From NCBI RefSeq assembly GCF_016865425.1, contig NZ_AP023355.1:1486198-1550197 (forward strand): a DNA stretch of 64,000 nucleotides. Reading direction: 5' to 3'. The DNA is from Actinocatenispora thailandica (GTDB taxonomy: Bacteria; Actinomycetota; Actinomycetes; Mycobacteriales; Micromonosporaceae). Made by a program: the position numbers and the translations under genes. The notes beneath the pieces were generated by a model that saw nothing but the letters and a program-made list of their open reading frames with translations, did not search any database and was not told the origin of the DNA. Positions 19,522-27,974 of this stretch are shown here, piece after piece. How positions within the stretch are numbered: position 1 is the stretch's first letter; each line of letters opens with the position of its first letter.

Positions 19522-20397
19522 CCGCCAGATGAAAAACGTCTTCTGTCCGGTGCGCAGGGCCTCGTAGGTGGGCGAACCGGGGGCCGAGAGAAAGTCCCGG
19601 GCAGCGTCGTCTTCGGTACCGAACGACTGTAGCCTTCGTTCGGCGATCCGGCCACACGACGCGAGCACGTTCGCGGTGATGTCGCGGTCGAGTTGCAGCG
19701 CAAGACCTAGCTCACGCAACCCAGCAAGGTGATTATCCAACGTTGCGGTGTCCAGCAGATCGCTGTAGAGAAAGGTGCCGCCGTCGCAGAGCACCCTTCG
19801 TACCTCGGCGTAGAAGCGACGCCTGTCGGGGTAGCAATGCGATGACTCCACGTTGGTGACGACGTCGAACGAGCCGGAGGAAAACGGTAAGCGTTGGGCG
19901 TCGCCGACCGAGAACCCGGCGCGGCGATCCGTGACCGCTCGTCGGCTGAACGCCGCTGCTGCCGGTGACAGATCAATACCGACGGCGATCGCAGGGTTGA
20001 AATAGTTGAGGAGCGCGCTGACCGTCCCACCGCGCCCGGACCCGACGTCGAGCACCCGTCGGCCGTCCATGGTGCAGTCGCCGATGAGCTCCAGTACGAG
20101 CTTGACCGAGGCCCGGTCGAGCGTGTTTCGTGGCAGGTCCACGCATGCGCGGTCGTCCGGGCCGTCCGCGTAACCGAGGTTGAGAAACAGTGCCCATCGG
20201 CCGACCGGTGTGCTGTCCAGACGCGAAGTGACCACGTCGTAGAACGCGCCGGTGCTGTTGTCCCGGGCCATCAGCGGTCCAGGGGACTCGGGTTCGCGAT
20301 GGTCCTGGCCGTCCGGTGCCCGCCTCGACTGCCGCTGCGCCAGTCGCCGCGCGAGGCGGGTGCGCGCCGAGCCGTCTATCGTGTGAGACCCATCCAT
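19507..20397 (-). CDS. class I SAM-dependent methyltransferase
   Basis: The protein has 296 residues. The ATG at 20397 is preferred over the one at 20436 because GAGGTG lies 6 bases upstream. The Rossmann SAM motif is RVLDVGSGRGGTVSALL, followed by the acidic VGIDLSP, SVGDAQRLPFSSGSFD and NVESSHCYPD. The opening FYDVVTSRLDSTPVGRW and LNLGYADG resemble the O/C-methyltransferases found in NRPS-PKS and phthiocerol loci. It is transcribed against its neighbours and its 3' end overlaps the tail of the nucleotidyltransferase gene by 15 bases. The methyl acceptor (sugar or peptide) cannot be told. Confidence 0.8.
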   Translation of the reverse strand: MDGSHTIDGSARTRLARRLAQRQSRRAPDGQDHREPESPGPLMARDNSTGAFYDVVTSRLDSTPVGRWALFLNLGYADGPDDRACVDLPRNTLDRASVKLVLELIGDCTMDGRRVLDVGSGRGGTVSALLNYFNPAIAVGIDLSPAAAAFSRRAVTDRRAGFSVGDAQRLPFSSGSFDVVTNVESSHCYPDRRRFYAEVRRVLCDGGTFLYSDLLDTATLDNHLAGLRELGLALQLDRDITANVLASCGRIAERRLQSFGTEDDAARDFLSAPGSPTYEALRTGQKTFFIWRLRAA

Positions 20398-20452
20398 GTG
20401 TTTCACCTCGGCAAGCACAATCACGTCCGCAGCCATCTATTCTAGGTTGGTG
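20398..20452. promoter_or_regulatory. divergent start region between methyltransferase and SDR genes
   Basis: Only 55 bp separate the two divergent starts. A TAGAAT hexamer on the minus strand (20444-20439) fits an actinobacterial -10 box for the methyltransferase gene. No clear -35 is visible, so this is a weak candidate. Confidence 0.3.
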
Positions 20453-21499
20453 ATGGCACCCCAGGACTCGGATTTGCGAATCGTTGTCACTGGCAACCTC
20501 GGCTACGTCGGCAGCGTTCTTACTCCTCGCCTACGGGCGGCCGGTCACGACGTGCTGGGACTGGATGTGGGACTGTTCAAGGACTGCACGCTAGGGCCGG
20601 CGCCCGATGACGGTGGGCGGTGCCTCGACGTGCGCGACGTGACGCCGGCTGATCTCGACGGGGCGGACGTTGTGATCCATCTTGCCGGGCTGAGCAACGA
20701 CCCGCTCGGCGACATTGACCCGGAGTTGACTACCCGGATCAACACTGATGCCACGGTGCGGCTCGCAGAGGCGGCCAAGCGGGCGGGTGTCCGTCGCTTC
20801 TTGTTCTCCTCCTCGTGCTCGATCTACGGAGCGGCCAAACCAGGTCGTCTGCTGGATGAGTGCTCCGAACTGAACCCGCTGTCATGGTATGCCGATTCGA
20901 AGCTGCGGGCGGAAGGTGCGCTCGGCAGCCTCGCGGATGAAACGTTCAGCCCGGTGTTCCTCCGCAGCGGTACCGCATACGGCTACTCGCCGAGGCTGCG
21001 CACCGACCTCGTCATCAACGACCTGACGGCTCAGGCCGTGCTGACCGGAGAGATCACGGTCCGGTCCGATGGCACGGCTTGGCGCCCCTTCGTGCACGTC
21101 GAGGACATCGCGGCAGCTTTCGTGGCCCTGCTGAGGGTTCCGCGAGAGGCCACTCACGCGCGTGCTTTCAACGTCGGGCAGACCGCGGAAAACTATCAGA
21201 TCCGGGATGTGGCCCGGATTGTGGCGGAGGCGGTGCCGGGCAGCCGGATGACCATCGCCGGCACGACGAATCCCGACAGTCGCGACTACCGGGTGTCCTG
21301 CGAGCGCATTACGAGCGAGGTGCCGGCCTTTCGTGCGCGATGGAGCGCCAGAGATGGGATCGAGCAGCTCGTCCGGGGGTACCGCCGATTCGGTATTCGC
21401 CGAGAGGACGCAGAGGGGCCACGTTTTCAACGGCTGAAGCTCATTCGGGCGCTCCAGAACACCGGACGCCTTGACGGGCAGCTTCGTGTGGCAGGCTGA
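20453..21499 (+). CDS. extended SDR, NAD-dependent sugar epimerase/dehydratase
   Basis: The protein has 348 residues. The ATG at 20453 puts the dinucleotide motif VTGNLGYVGS (GxxGxxG) near residue 12. The SDR triad is visible: Ser in FSSSCSIYG near 118 and YADSK (YxxxK) near 145. The NDPLGDIDP and RPFVHVEDIA segments are typical of nucleotide-sugar SDRs found with cytidylyltransferases. A 4,6-dehydratase or a later reductase/epimerase of a CDP-sugar is likely; which one is not resolved by eye. The next gene, panD, starts 18 bases downstream. Confidence 0.8.
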   Translation: MAPQDSDLRIVVTGNLGYVGSVLTPRLRAAGHDVLGLDVGLFKDCTLGPAPDDGGRCLDVRDVTPADLDGADVVIHLAGLSNDPLGDIDPELTTRINTDATVRLAEAAKRAGVRRFLFSSSCSIYGAAKPGRLLDECSELNPLSWYADSKLRAEGALGSLADETFSPVFLRSGTAYGYSPRLRTDLVINDLTAQAVLTGEITVRSDGTAWRPFVHVEDIAAAFVALLRVPREATHARAFNVGQTAENYQIRDVARIVAEAVPGSRMTIAGTTNPDSRDYRVSCERITSEVPAFRARWSARDGIEQLVRGYRRFGIRREDAEGPRFQRLKLIRALQNTGRLDGQLRVAG

Positions 21500-21517
21500 C
21501 CTAACGCGAGGGGATCG

Positions 21518-21889
21518 ATGTACCGGAGCATGCTGAAGTCCAAGATTCATCGCGCCACTGTCACGCAGGCGGACCTCAATTACATCGGTTCCCTGACGGT
21601 TGACGCGGAGCTGATGAAGAAGGCCAATCTCCTGCCCGGCGAACACGTGCACGTCGTGGACGTCACCAACGGGGCCCGGCTGGAGACGTATGTCATCGAG
21701 GGTCAGGCCGGCTCGGGTGTCATCGGCATCAATGGCGCGGCCGCCCACCTGATCAGCCCGGGTGACCTGGTCATCATCATCAGGTATGCGGCAATGCCCG
21801 ACGACGAGGCGCTGTCCTACGCTCCGACCGTCGTCTTCGTGGACGAACGCAACCGGTTGGTGGACCGCTACCAGGCACTCGACCGCTGA
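21518..21889 (+). CDS. panD: aspartate 1-decarboxylase (PanD)
   Basis: At 123 residues the protein has the usual PanD length. It begins [20 protein letters not shown], and the self-processing site is Gly24-Ser25 in NYIGSLTVD, where cleavage makes the pyruvoyl cofactor. It also has [11 protein letters not shown] and VDERN. The enzyme converts L-aspartate to beta-alanine, normally for pantothenate. Here it lies inside the NRPS-PKS cluster with no panB or panC beside it, and the terminal module (27975) has a beta-alanine-like code. A dedicated supply of beta-alanine as a building block is therefore likely. Confidence 0.95.
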   Translation: MYRSMLKSKIHRATVTQADLNYIGSLTVDAELMKKANLLPGEHVHVVDVTNGARLETYVIEGQAGSGVIGINGAAAHLISPGDLVIIIRYAAMPDDEALSYAPTVVFVDERNRLVDRYQALDR

Positions 21890-21935
21890 TCGAGCTGCCG
21901 CCCGGTGCGCGGAGCGACCCGGGGGCGCGGCTACG

Positions 21936-22754
21936 ATGGGCGGAATGCACCTCGAGATCACGAGCCTGAGCAACCCTCGGCTGAAGCAGCTGGTGGCGCT
22001 GCGCCGCCGCCGGGCGCGGGAACGGCTGTCGGTGACCCTGGTGGAAGGGTACGAGGAGCTTGTTCTGGCGTTGGATGCGGGAGTCCGGCCGAAGGAGCTG
22101 TATTTCTGCCCAGAGTTCGGGCGCCATGATCAGGGGGTTGTCGAGCGGGCGACGGCGTCCGGTGCTGAGGTCCTTCGGCTGAGCCGGGCGGCGTTCGAGA
22201 AGGTCGCCTACCGGGAGTCCCCGGACGGCTGGTTGGCGGTGGTCCCGGCTGTGGCGGACGTCCTGACGTCGTTGAGGATCGCGCCGGACTCGCTGTTGCT
22301 GGTGTGCGAAGCGGTCGAGAAGCCCGGGAACATCGGCGCAATCCTCCGTACCGCGGACGCGGCCGGGGTGGCGGCGGTGCTCGCTGCCGACCCGGTCATC
22401 GACTGGGGTAATCCGAATCTCGTTCGGGCCAGCAAGGGCACGATCTTCAGCGTGCCGGTGGCGTCCGGTACCTCCGACGACGTGCTGCGATGGCTGGACG
22501 AGCACGCCGTGCGGTTGGTGGCCACTACACCGGGCACCGACACGGGACTGACCGACGTCGACCTGACCGGTGCGGTGGCGATCGCGGTCGGCTCGGAGAT
22601 GGGGGGCCTCTCTGCCGCCTTCCTTGCGGCCGCCCAGGCTCGCGTCAAGATCCCGATGTTCGGTCGGATCAACTCGCTGAACGTCGCCACGGCCGCTGCC
22701 ATTGCCGTGTACGAGGCGGTACGACAGCGGTCCACGGGCGCTGCCACGATGTGA
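21936..22754 (+). CDS. SpoU/TrmH-family RNA 2'-O-methyltransferase, possible self-resistance
   Basis: The protein has 272 residues from ATG 21936; ATG 21945 is an alternative. The three SpoU motifs are plain: NIGAILRTADAAG near 131, VGSEMGGLS near 218 and NSLNVATAAAIAVYE near 247. The N-terminal part (SLSNPRLKQLVALRRRRAR) is the substrate-binding domain of 23S rRNA 2'-O-methyltransferases. These enzymes form a knotted dimer and methylate ribose. Relatives in antibiotic clusters (TsnR, AviRb) protect the producer's ribosome. Its position in the cluster, followed at once by a terminator hairpin, makes resistance plausible; a housekeeping role is not excluded. Confidence 0.85.
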   Translation: MGGMHLEITSLSNPRLKQLVALRRRRARERLSVTLVEGYEELVLALDAGVRPKELYFCPEFGRHDQGVVERATASGAEVLRLSRAAFEKVAYRESPDGWLAVVPAVADVLTSLRIAPDSLLLVCEAVEKPGNIGAILRTADAAGVAAVLAADPVIDWGNPNLVRASKGTIFSVPVASGTSDDVLRWLDEHAVRLVATTPGTDTGLTDVDLTGAVAIAVGSEMGGLSAAFLAAAQARVKIPMFGRINSLNVATAAAIAVYEAVRQRSTGAATM

Positions 22755-22759
22755 GACGG

Positions 22760-22786
22760 CAACCGCTTCCCGCGTGGAAGCGGTTG
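22760..22786. terminator. hairpin terminator after RNA methyltransferase gene
   Basis: The 11-bp arms CAACCGCTTCC and GGAAGCGGTTG surround a 5-base loop, starting 5 bases after the stop codon. The stem is the same as that at 370-398. Confidence 0.7.
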
Positions 22787-22862
22787 TTGGCCTCCTGCCG
22801 CGATGTTTAGGTTGGCCTTGGCTGAGGGGCGATCGCGTACACGCAGGACTGCAGGAGGACCG

Positions 22863-23090
22863 ATGCTTGACGGACCGGCAGGGGCCACCGGCTTTGACGA
22901 CGAGAGTGGTTGGTTTTTCGTCGTGGTCAACGCGGAGGAGCAGTACTCGATCTGGCCGGGCCAATTGTCGTTGCCTTCGGGATGGCAGGAAGCCGGTCAC
23001 CGGGGCGATCGCGCGTCTTGTTTGGCGTATATCGACGAGGTCTGGACCGATCTGCGTCCACTGAGTTTGCGCCAGCAGATAGCGGATTGA
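22863..23090 (+). CDS. MbtH-like NRPS chaperone
   Basis: The protein has 75 residues, starting at ATG 22863 with AGGAGG just upstream. The MbtH signature is conserved: [19 protein letters not shown] and [17 protein letters not shown], including the paired tryptophans and the DLRP motif. MbtH-like proteins bind adenylation domains and are needed for the solubility or activity of many of them. It lies directly upstream of two large NRPS genes and probably serves their A domains or those upstream. Confidence 0.95.
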   Translation: MLDGPAGATGFDDESGWFFVVVNAEEQYSIWPGQLSLPSGWQEAGHRGDRASCLAYIDEVWTDLRPLSLRQQIAD

Positions 23091-23108
23091 CCCGAGGAGT
23101 CACCAGGT

Positions 23109-26100
23109 ATGGACACCCACACCGGCGATGTGCGCGCGGCCCTCGCGGAACAGCTGCGGCACGGCCGTGAAGCTCCGGCCGGCCGCGCCGGCGTCGAGTT
23201 CGTGCCAGGCGCGCTGTCGCCGTCCGAGCAACGGATCTGGTTCGTCGACCAAAGCGCCGACACCATGGGTTCGCTGAATACACATCTCGCTCGTCGGCTC
23301 AGCGGCTCGCTCGATGTCGCGGCGTTGCGCGCGAGCATCGAGGTGTTGTGTTCCCGCCACGAGCCGCTGCGGTCGACGTACGCCGAGCACGACGGCGAAC
23401 CGCATCGGGTGCCCTACGACCGGCCGCCGATGTTCGAGGTCCGGGACCTGCGCGGTCGTCCTGAGGATGCGATGGAGCTCGTGTCTGCCGAGGTGCAGCG
23501 TGAGTTCGCACTCGCGTCCGAGCCGCCGCTGCGCACGATGCTGCTCCGCATCGCAGACGACGAACATATCCTGGTGTTCACCGTGCACCACATCGCGTTC
23601 GACGGCACATCGGTCGCTGTGTTGGTCCGGGAGATTCGGGCGCTGTACACGAGGGAACTGCTCCATGTGGAGGCCCAACTGCCGGAGCTCAAGCTGCCGT
23701 ACGCCGAGGTCGTGGCGCAGCAGCGTGAGCGCGGCGAGAACCCGGCGGATGCGGCGTACTGGGGGGAACAGCTCGCGGGTGCACCCGCTCTCACCGCGTT
23801 TCCTGGCGACCGACCCCGTCCAGCGAAGCAGTCCTACCACGGTGCGACCCGGACCTTCACAATCGACGCAGAGACCGCCGCCGGCCTGTCGGATCTCGGT
23901 CGAACCCGGTCGGCAACGCGATTCATGGTGCTGTACGGATCGTTCGCGACGCTCCTCTCCCGGTACGGTGCGGGTGGTGACGTCGTCATCGGCGCGCCAA
24001 TCGCCAACCGGACGGCGTCCGGACTCGACGACCTGATCGGGTGCTTCGTCAACCTGCTCCCGCTGCGTCTGCGGGTGGACATGAGGGAGTCGTTCGAGGA
24101 GCTGTTGGATCGGACCCGCACCATGTGCCTCGACGCGTACGCGCATCAGGCCATCCGCTTCGAGCGACTCGTTAGACTTGCCGGCTTGGAGCGCAGCGCC
24201 GATCGGCACCCGCTGTTCCAGACGATGCTGGTGCTGCAACCCGGAGCAGAAGCGCGTCTCGACCTACCTGGTCTCGCGGAGACCGCGTTGGTGGTGCCGA
24301 CCTCGCACAGCCAACTCGATGTGACGGTGACGGTCATCGAGGAGTCGGCGAGTCTTCATGGTTTCGTCGAGTTCAGCACCGACCTGTTCGATCCGCCCGC
24401 CATCGACCGGTTGATCGGGCATTGGCAGCAGCTGCTGCGTGCGGCGGTCGAGCGACCGACCGTGCCTGTCGGCGAGCTCGCGTTGATGAATGGGTCGGAG
24501 CGTGCCGAGCTAGCCGGTTGGCAGTGCGGCGGCGATGTGCTGCGCGCGCCGGGTGGTCTGCACGAGTTGGTCGCCCGGGAGGCGGCGCGGCGGCCGGACG
24601 CCGTCGCGGTGGTCGCTGCTGACGGCCGTCTCTCGTTCGGGGAACTGGAGCAGCGTGCCGCCGGCATCGCCGGCGCGCTTGCCGATAACGGCGTGAGGCG
24701 TGGTGATGTGGTCGCGGTCGTGCTGGAGCGCTGCACCGACCTGGTAGCCGCGTTGTACGGCGTTCTCAAAGCCGGGGCCGCGTTCCTGCCGATCACGCCG
24801 GGCGAGCCAGCCGAGCGGTCCGCGGCCATGCTCACCGAATCCGCCGCTGTCGCGGTCGTCACGCATACCCGGCATGTCCCAGCCGGTGTGTCGCCCGCCG
24901 CCCTGGTGCTTCTCGACGACCAGTTGTCCCCGCCACCGGCTGACTTCGTGGCGGTGGCGTGTCGTGATGCGGACGCGGCATATGTGCTTTACACCTCCGG
25001 CTCGACCGGCGGTCCGAAGGGCGCGGTCAACACTCATGGCGGCATCGTCAACCGGCTGCTGTGGATGCGCGACACGTACGGCATCGGCGCGGATGATCGC
25101 GTCCTGCACAAAACGCCGATTTCGTTCGACGTCTCGATCTGGGAGGTCTTCCTCCCGTTGATCTGCGGGGCGACCCTGGTGATGGCAAGGCCCGACGGCC
25201 ACCGCGACCCCCAGTACCTGCTGTCATTCATCGCCGAACAGTCGATCACGGTCACCCACTTCGTGCCGTCGATGCTGCGCGAATTCGTGGCTCAACCCGG
25301 ACTTGACCGCTGCGCCGCACTGCGGCAGGTGTTCTGCAGCGGCGAGGTGCTGCCGGCGGACCTGAGCCGGGCTCTGGGCGCCGAGCTGCCGGTGCGGCTG
25401 CACAACCTATACGGCCCGACCGAGGCGGCGATCGACGTGACGGCCTGGGAGTGCGGGCCGCTGGACGGCGCCACGGTGCCCATCGGACGGCCGATAGCGG
25501 GCGTGCGCGCGTTGGTCCTCGACGAACGCATGCGCCCGACGCCGTGTGGCGTCCGTGGCGAGCTGTACCTCGGCGGGGTCGCGTTGGCGCGGGGATACCT
25601 GGGCCTCAGCGGTCTCACCGCGGCCCGGTTTGTGCCGGATCCCGGAGGCAATGGTGAGCGGCTCTACCGGACGGGTGACCGTGCCCGGTGGCGACCGGAC
25701 GGCTCATTGGAGTTCTGCGGTCGACTCGACGATCAGCTCAAGATTCGCGGCGTGCGCATCGAGCCCGTCGAAGTCGAGGCCGTGATCGCCGGATTCGACG
25801 GCGTGGCGGCCTGCGCGGTTGCCGGACGCGCCCTCGACGGCATCGACCGTTTGGTCGCGTTCGTGGTAATGGAGGGCGGCACCTCGGTCGACATCGACGC
25901 GCTGCGCCGTTTCATCCGCGGCCAGTTGCCCGATGGCATGGCACCGTCGGTCTTTTCGACCGTCGCCGCGCTGCCGCTGACGAACAGTGGCAAGCTCGAC
26001 CGTGCGGCGCTGTCCACAATGGAGGTTGCGCCGGTGTCGGCGTCGGGCGACGGCCGGGAGCCGCGCACGGCCACCGAGCGTATTGTCGCCCAGGTGTGGC

Positions 26101-27968
26101 GGGAGGTGCTGCGCGCCCCGGACGTTGGCGTCGACGACAGCTTCTTCGATCTCGGTGGCCACTCGCTGCTGCTGACCGGCGTGCTCGCCAAGCTGCGCGA
26201 ACACTTCCCGCGGGTGCCGCCGGTTCGAGTGTTCTTCGAAGACCCCACGGTGGCGGGACTGGCGCTCGCGATCACCCGGATGATGGCCGACGCGGCGTCT
26301 CCCGACCTCATCCAGCGCCTCCTCAAGGAAGCCGCTGGCGAATCTCCACGTGGCTGCGGTGTCTTACGCGAGCGTCCCGCACCGGTGGTCGACGTCACCG
26401 ACCCGGTCGCGGCGCTGATGAGCGGTGCCGACAGCGCGAACGACAATCCCGGGATCATCACCACGTTCGTCATGCCAACCTGCGACCGGGTCGCCGCTTT
26501 TGAGCGTGGCCTGTCGAGCTACATCGCCAACGCGGAGCGCCACCGTCGTAGCGTCGAGTTTGCCGTCTTGGACAACTCCGCCGAAGCGGTTACCCGTGCA
26601 CGGTACCGCGAACTGCTCTCATCCATGGCCGCGCGCACCGGCCGGACCATCCGGTACGCCGGTTTCGAAGAAAAGCATGCGTGGGCCGAGCGGTTGGCAC
26701 GCGAGACCGATGTGCCCCGCGAGGTGATTGTCCACGCCCTGCTGGGGCATCGGGATGGAACCTTCAGTAACGGCGGCAACGTCAACTCGTGGCTGCTGGA
26801 CACCGTCGGCGAAATGGTTATGTCGGCCGACGACGACACCATTTGCGATCTCTTCATGCCGCCCGGTGCGTCGGCGGATGCCGTCGCCGTTCGGCTAGGT
26901 GTGCCTGACAGCAATTGGGCGTTCGGTTCCCGCGAGGAGATGTTCGCCGCAATCGAGCCGGTCGACGTCGACCTGTTGGCCGCACAGGAGGCGATGCTCG
27001 GGCGGTCGCCAGCGGGATTCGCGGCCGGGCTTCGCGACCGAAACATGCCGATTGAGGTCCAGCGGCTCGACCCGGCTCTGGTCGGCGGCGCGCCCGGTGT
27101 GCATGGCCGCGTCGCGGTCACCGTCCCGAGTCTCGTCGGTGACTGTGGCTGGGCCTCGCCCAGCCCGTACCTGCGTCTTGAAGGTGACAGCTTCACCCGG
27201 CTGACTCGCGACGAGGCGACGTACCGGCAAGCCTGCACGAGCCGACTGAACCTGCGCTTCGTCGACCGGCCGACGTTCGCTGGCCGGGTGGGCAGCTTTA
27301 TGAACACCTTCTACGGCCTGGACAACCGCGACATCGCGATGCCGAACCTGCCGTCGGCACGCGGCAACGACACCGTCAGCGGGGCGACGGCAACGGCGTG
27401 CATGCCTGGCGCGTACTTCGGACACGTGCCGCTGGCCATTCGACACGAGCCGATGGAGAGGCGCAGATTCTGGCCGGGCGAAGTGGTGCGCAGCGCATCC
27501 GGCGTCGACTTCAGCAGTGTCCTCGTCGCGCTGGTGCAGGCATGGGAAGCAGACGACGTCATGCTTACCGACGCGGGTCGGATGCGGGCGCTCGGGCGGC
27601 ACCTGGGTGACCTCGCGCGGTCGCCGGAGCCGGAGTTCCATGCCGAGGTCGAACGTGTGGTCCGCGCGCGGGCCGAGGCGGAGCTCGCCGAGATGGAAAC
27701 GCGCCTGGCCGCCGGCGGACCGCGGTTCTGGACGGCCGACCTGGCCTCGTATCTGAGGGTGCGACGGGAGTCGATGGAGCGGCAGGAGTTCACCGTGCCG
27801 CTCGACCTGCTCGTCGACCATGGGCTGCAGCGCGCCAGAGAGCTGACGCAAGAGTTCGTAGCGCAGTTCGGCGACCTACTCCGTCACTGGCCCGCCCTGG
27901 TCGATGGCGCACGCCGCTTGCGACAGGCAGGCGTGCGGCTCTCGGTCGTGTGCGACGGGGCGGCGTAA
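23109..27968 (+). CDS. NRPS C-A(Ser)-T with fused C-terminal glycosyltransferase-like region
   Basis: The protein has 1619 residues. The C domain (about 30-470) has HHIAFDGTS near 160. The A domain (500-960) has YTSGSTGGPKG near 627, [11 protein letters not shown] near 766 and NSGKLDR near 958. The code read by eye is D-V-W-H-F-S-L-I-D-K, matching serine. The T domain has DLGGHSLL near 1014. A further region of about 500 residues follows instead of TE or E. It opens ITTFVMPTCDRVAAFERGL near 1117, has GNVNSWLLDTVGEMVMSADDDT near 1225-1245 (DxD-type metal site) and a long C-terminal helical part. This resembles GT-A glycosyltransferases. On-line glycosylation of the tethered Ser is inferred. 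Confidence 0.88.
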   Translation: MDTHTGDVRAALAEQLRHGREAPAGRAGVEFVPGALSPSEQRIWFVDQSADTMGSLNTHLARRLSGSLDVAALRASIEVLCSRHEPLRSTYAEHDGEPHRVPYDRPPMFEVRDLRGRPEDAMELVSAEVQREFALASEPPLRTMLLRIADDEHILVFTVHHIAFDGTSVAVLVREIRALYTRELLHVEAQLPELKLPYAEVVAQQRERGENPADAAYWGEQLAGAPALTAFPGDRPRPAKQSYHGATRTFTIDAETAAGLSDLGRTRSATRFMVLYGSFATLLSRYGAGGDVVIGAPIANRTASGLDDLIGCFVNLLPLRLRVDMRESFEELLDRTRTMCLDAYAHQAIRFERLVRLAGLERSADRHPLFQTMLVLQPGAEARLDLPGLAETALVVPTSHSQLDVTVTVIEESASLHGFVEFSTDLFDPPAIDRLIGHWQQLLRAAVERPTVPVGELALMNGSERAELAGWQCGGDVLRAPGGLHELVAREAARRPDAVAVVAADGRLSFGELEQRAAGIAGALADNGVRRGDVVAVVLERCTDLVAALYGVLKAGAAFLPITPGEPAERSAAMLTESAAVAVVTHTRHVPAGVSPAALVLLDDQLSPPPADFVAVACRDADAAYVLYTSGSTGGPKGAVNTHGGIVNRLLWMRDTYGIGADDRVLHKTPISFDVSIWEVFLPLICGATLVMARPDGHRDPQYLLSFIAEQSITVTHFVPSMLREFVAQPGLDRCAALRQVFCSGEVLPADLSRALGAELPVRLHNLYGPTEAAIDVTAWECGPLDGATVPIGRPIAGVRALVLDERMRPTPCGVRGELYLGGVALARGYLGLSGLTAARFVPDPGGNGERLYRTGDRARWRPDGSLEFCGRLDDQLKIRGVRIEPVEVEAVIAGFDGVAACAVAGRALDGIDRLVAFVVMEGGTSVDIDALRRFIRGQLPDGMAPSVFSTVAALPLTNSGKLDRAALSTMEVAPVSASGDGREPRTATERIVAQVWREVLRAPDVGVDDSFFDLGGHSLLLTGVLAKLREHFPRVPPVRVFFEDPTVAGLALAITRMMADAASPDLIQRLLKEAAGESPRGCGVLRERPAPVVDVTDPVAALMSGADSANDNPGIITTFVMPTCDRVAAFERGLSSYIANAERHRRSVEFAVLDNSAEAVTRARYRELLSSMAARTGRTIRYAGFEEKHAWAERLARETDVPREVIVHALLGHRDGTFSNGGNVNSWLLDTVGEMVMSADDDTICDLFMPPGASADAVAVRLGVPDSNWAFGSREEMFAAIEPVDVDLLAAQEAMLGRSPAGFAAGLRDRNMPIEVQRLDPALVGGAPGVHGRVAVTVPSLVGDCGWASPSPYLRLEGDSFTRLTRDEATYRQACTSRLNLRFVDRPTFAGRVGSFMNTFYGLDNRDIAMPNLPSARGNDTVSGATATACMPGAYFGHVPLAIRHEPMERRRFWPGEVVRSASGVDFSSVLVALVQAWEADDVMLTDAGRMRALGRHLGDLARSPEPEFHAEVERVVRARAEAELAEMETRLAAGGPRFWTADLASYLRVRRESMERQEFTVPLDLLVDHGLQRARELTQEFVAQFGDLLRHWPALVDGARRLRQAGVRLSVVCDGAA

Positions 27969-27974
27969 CACACA

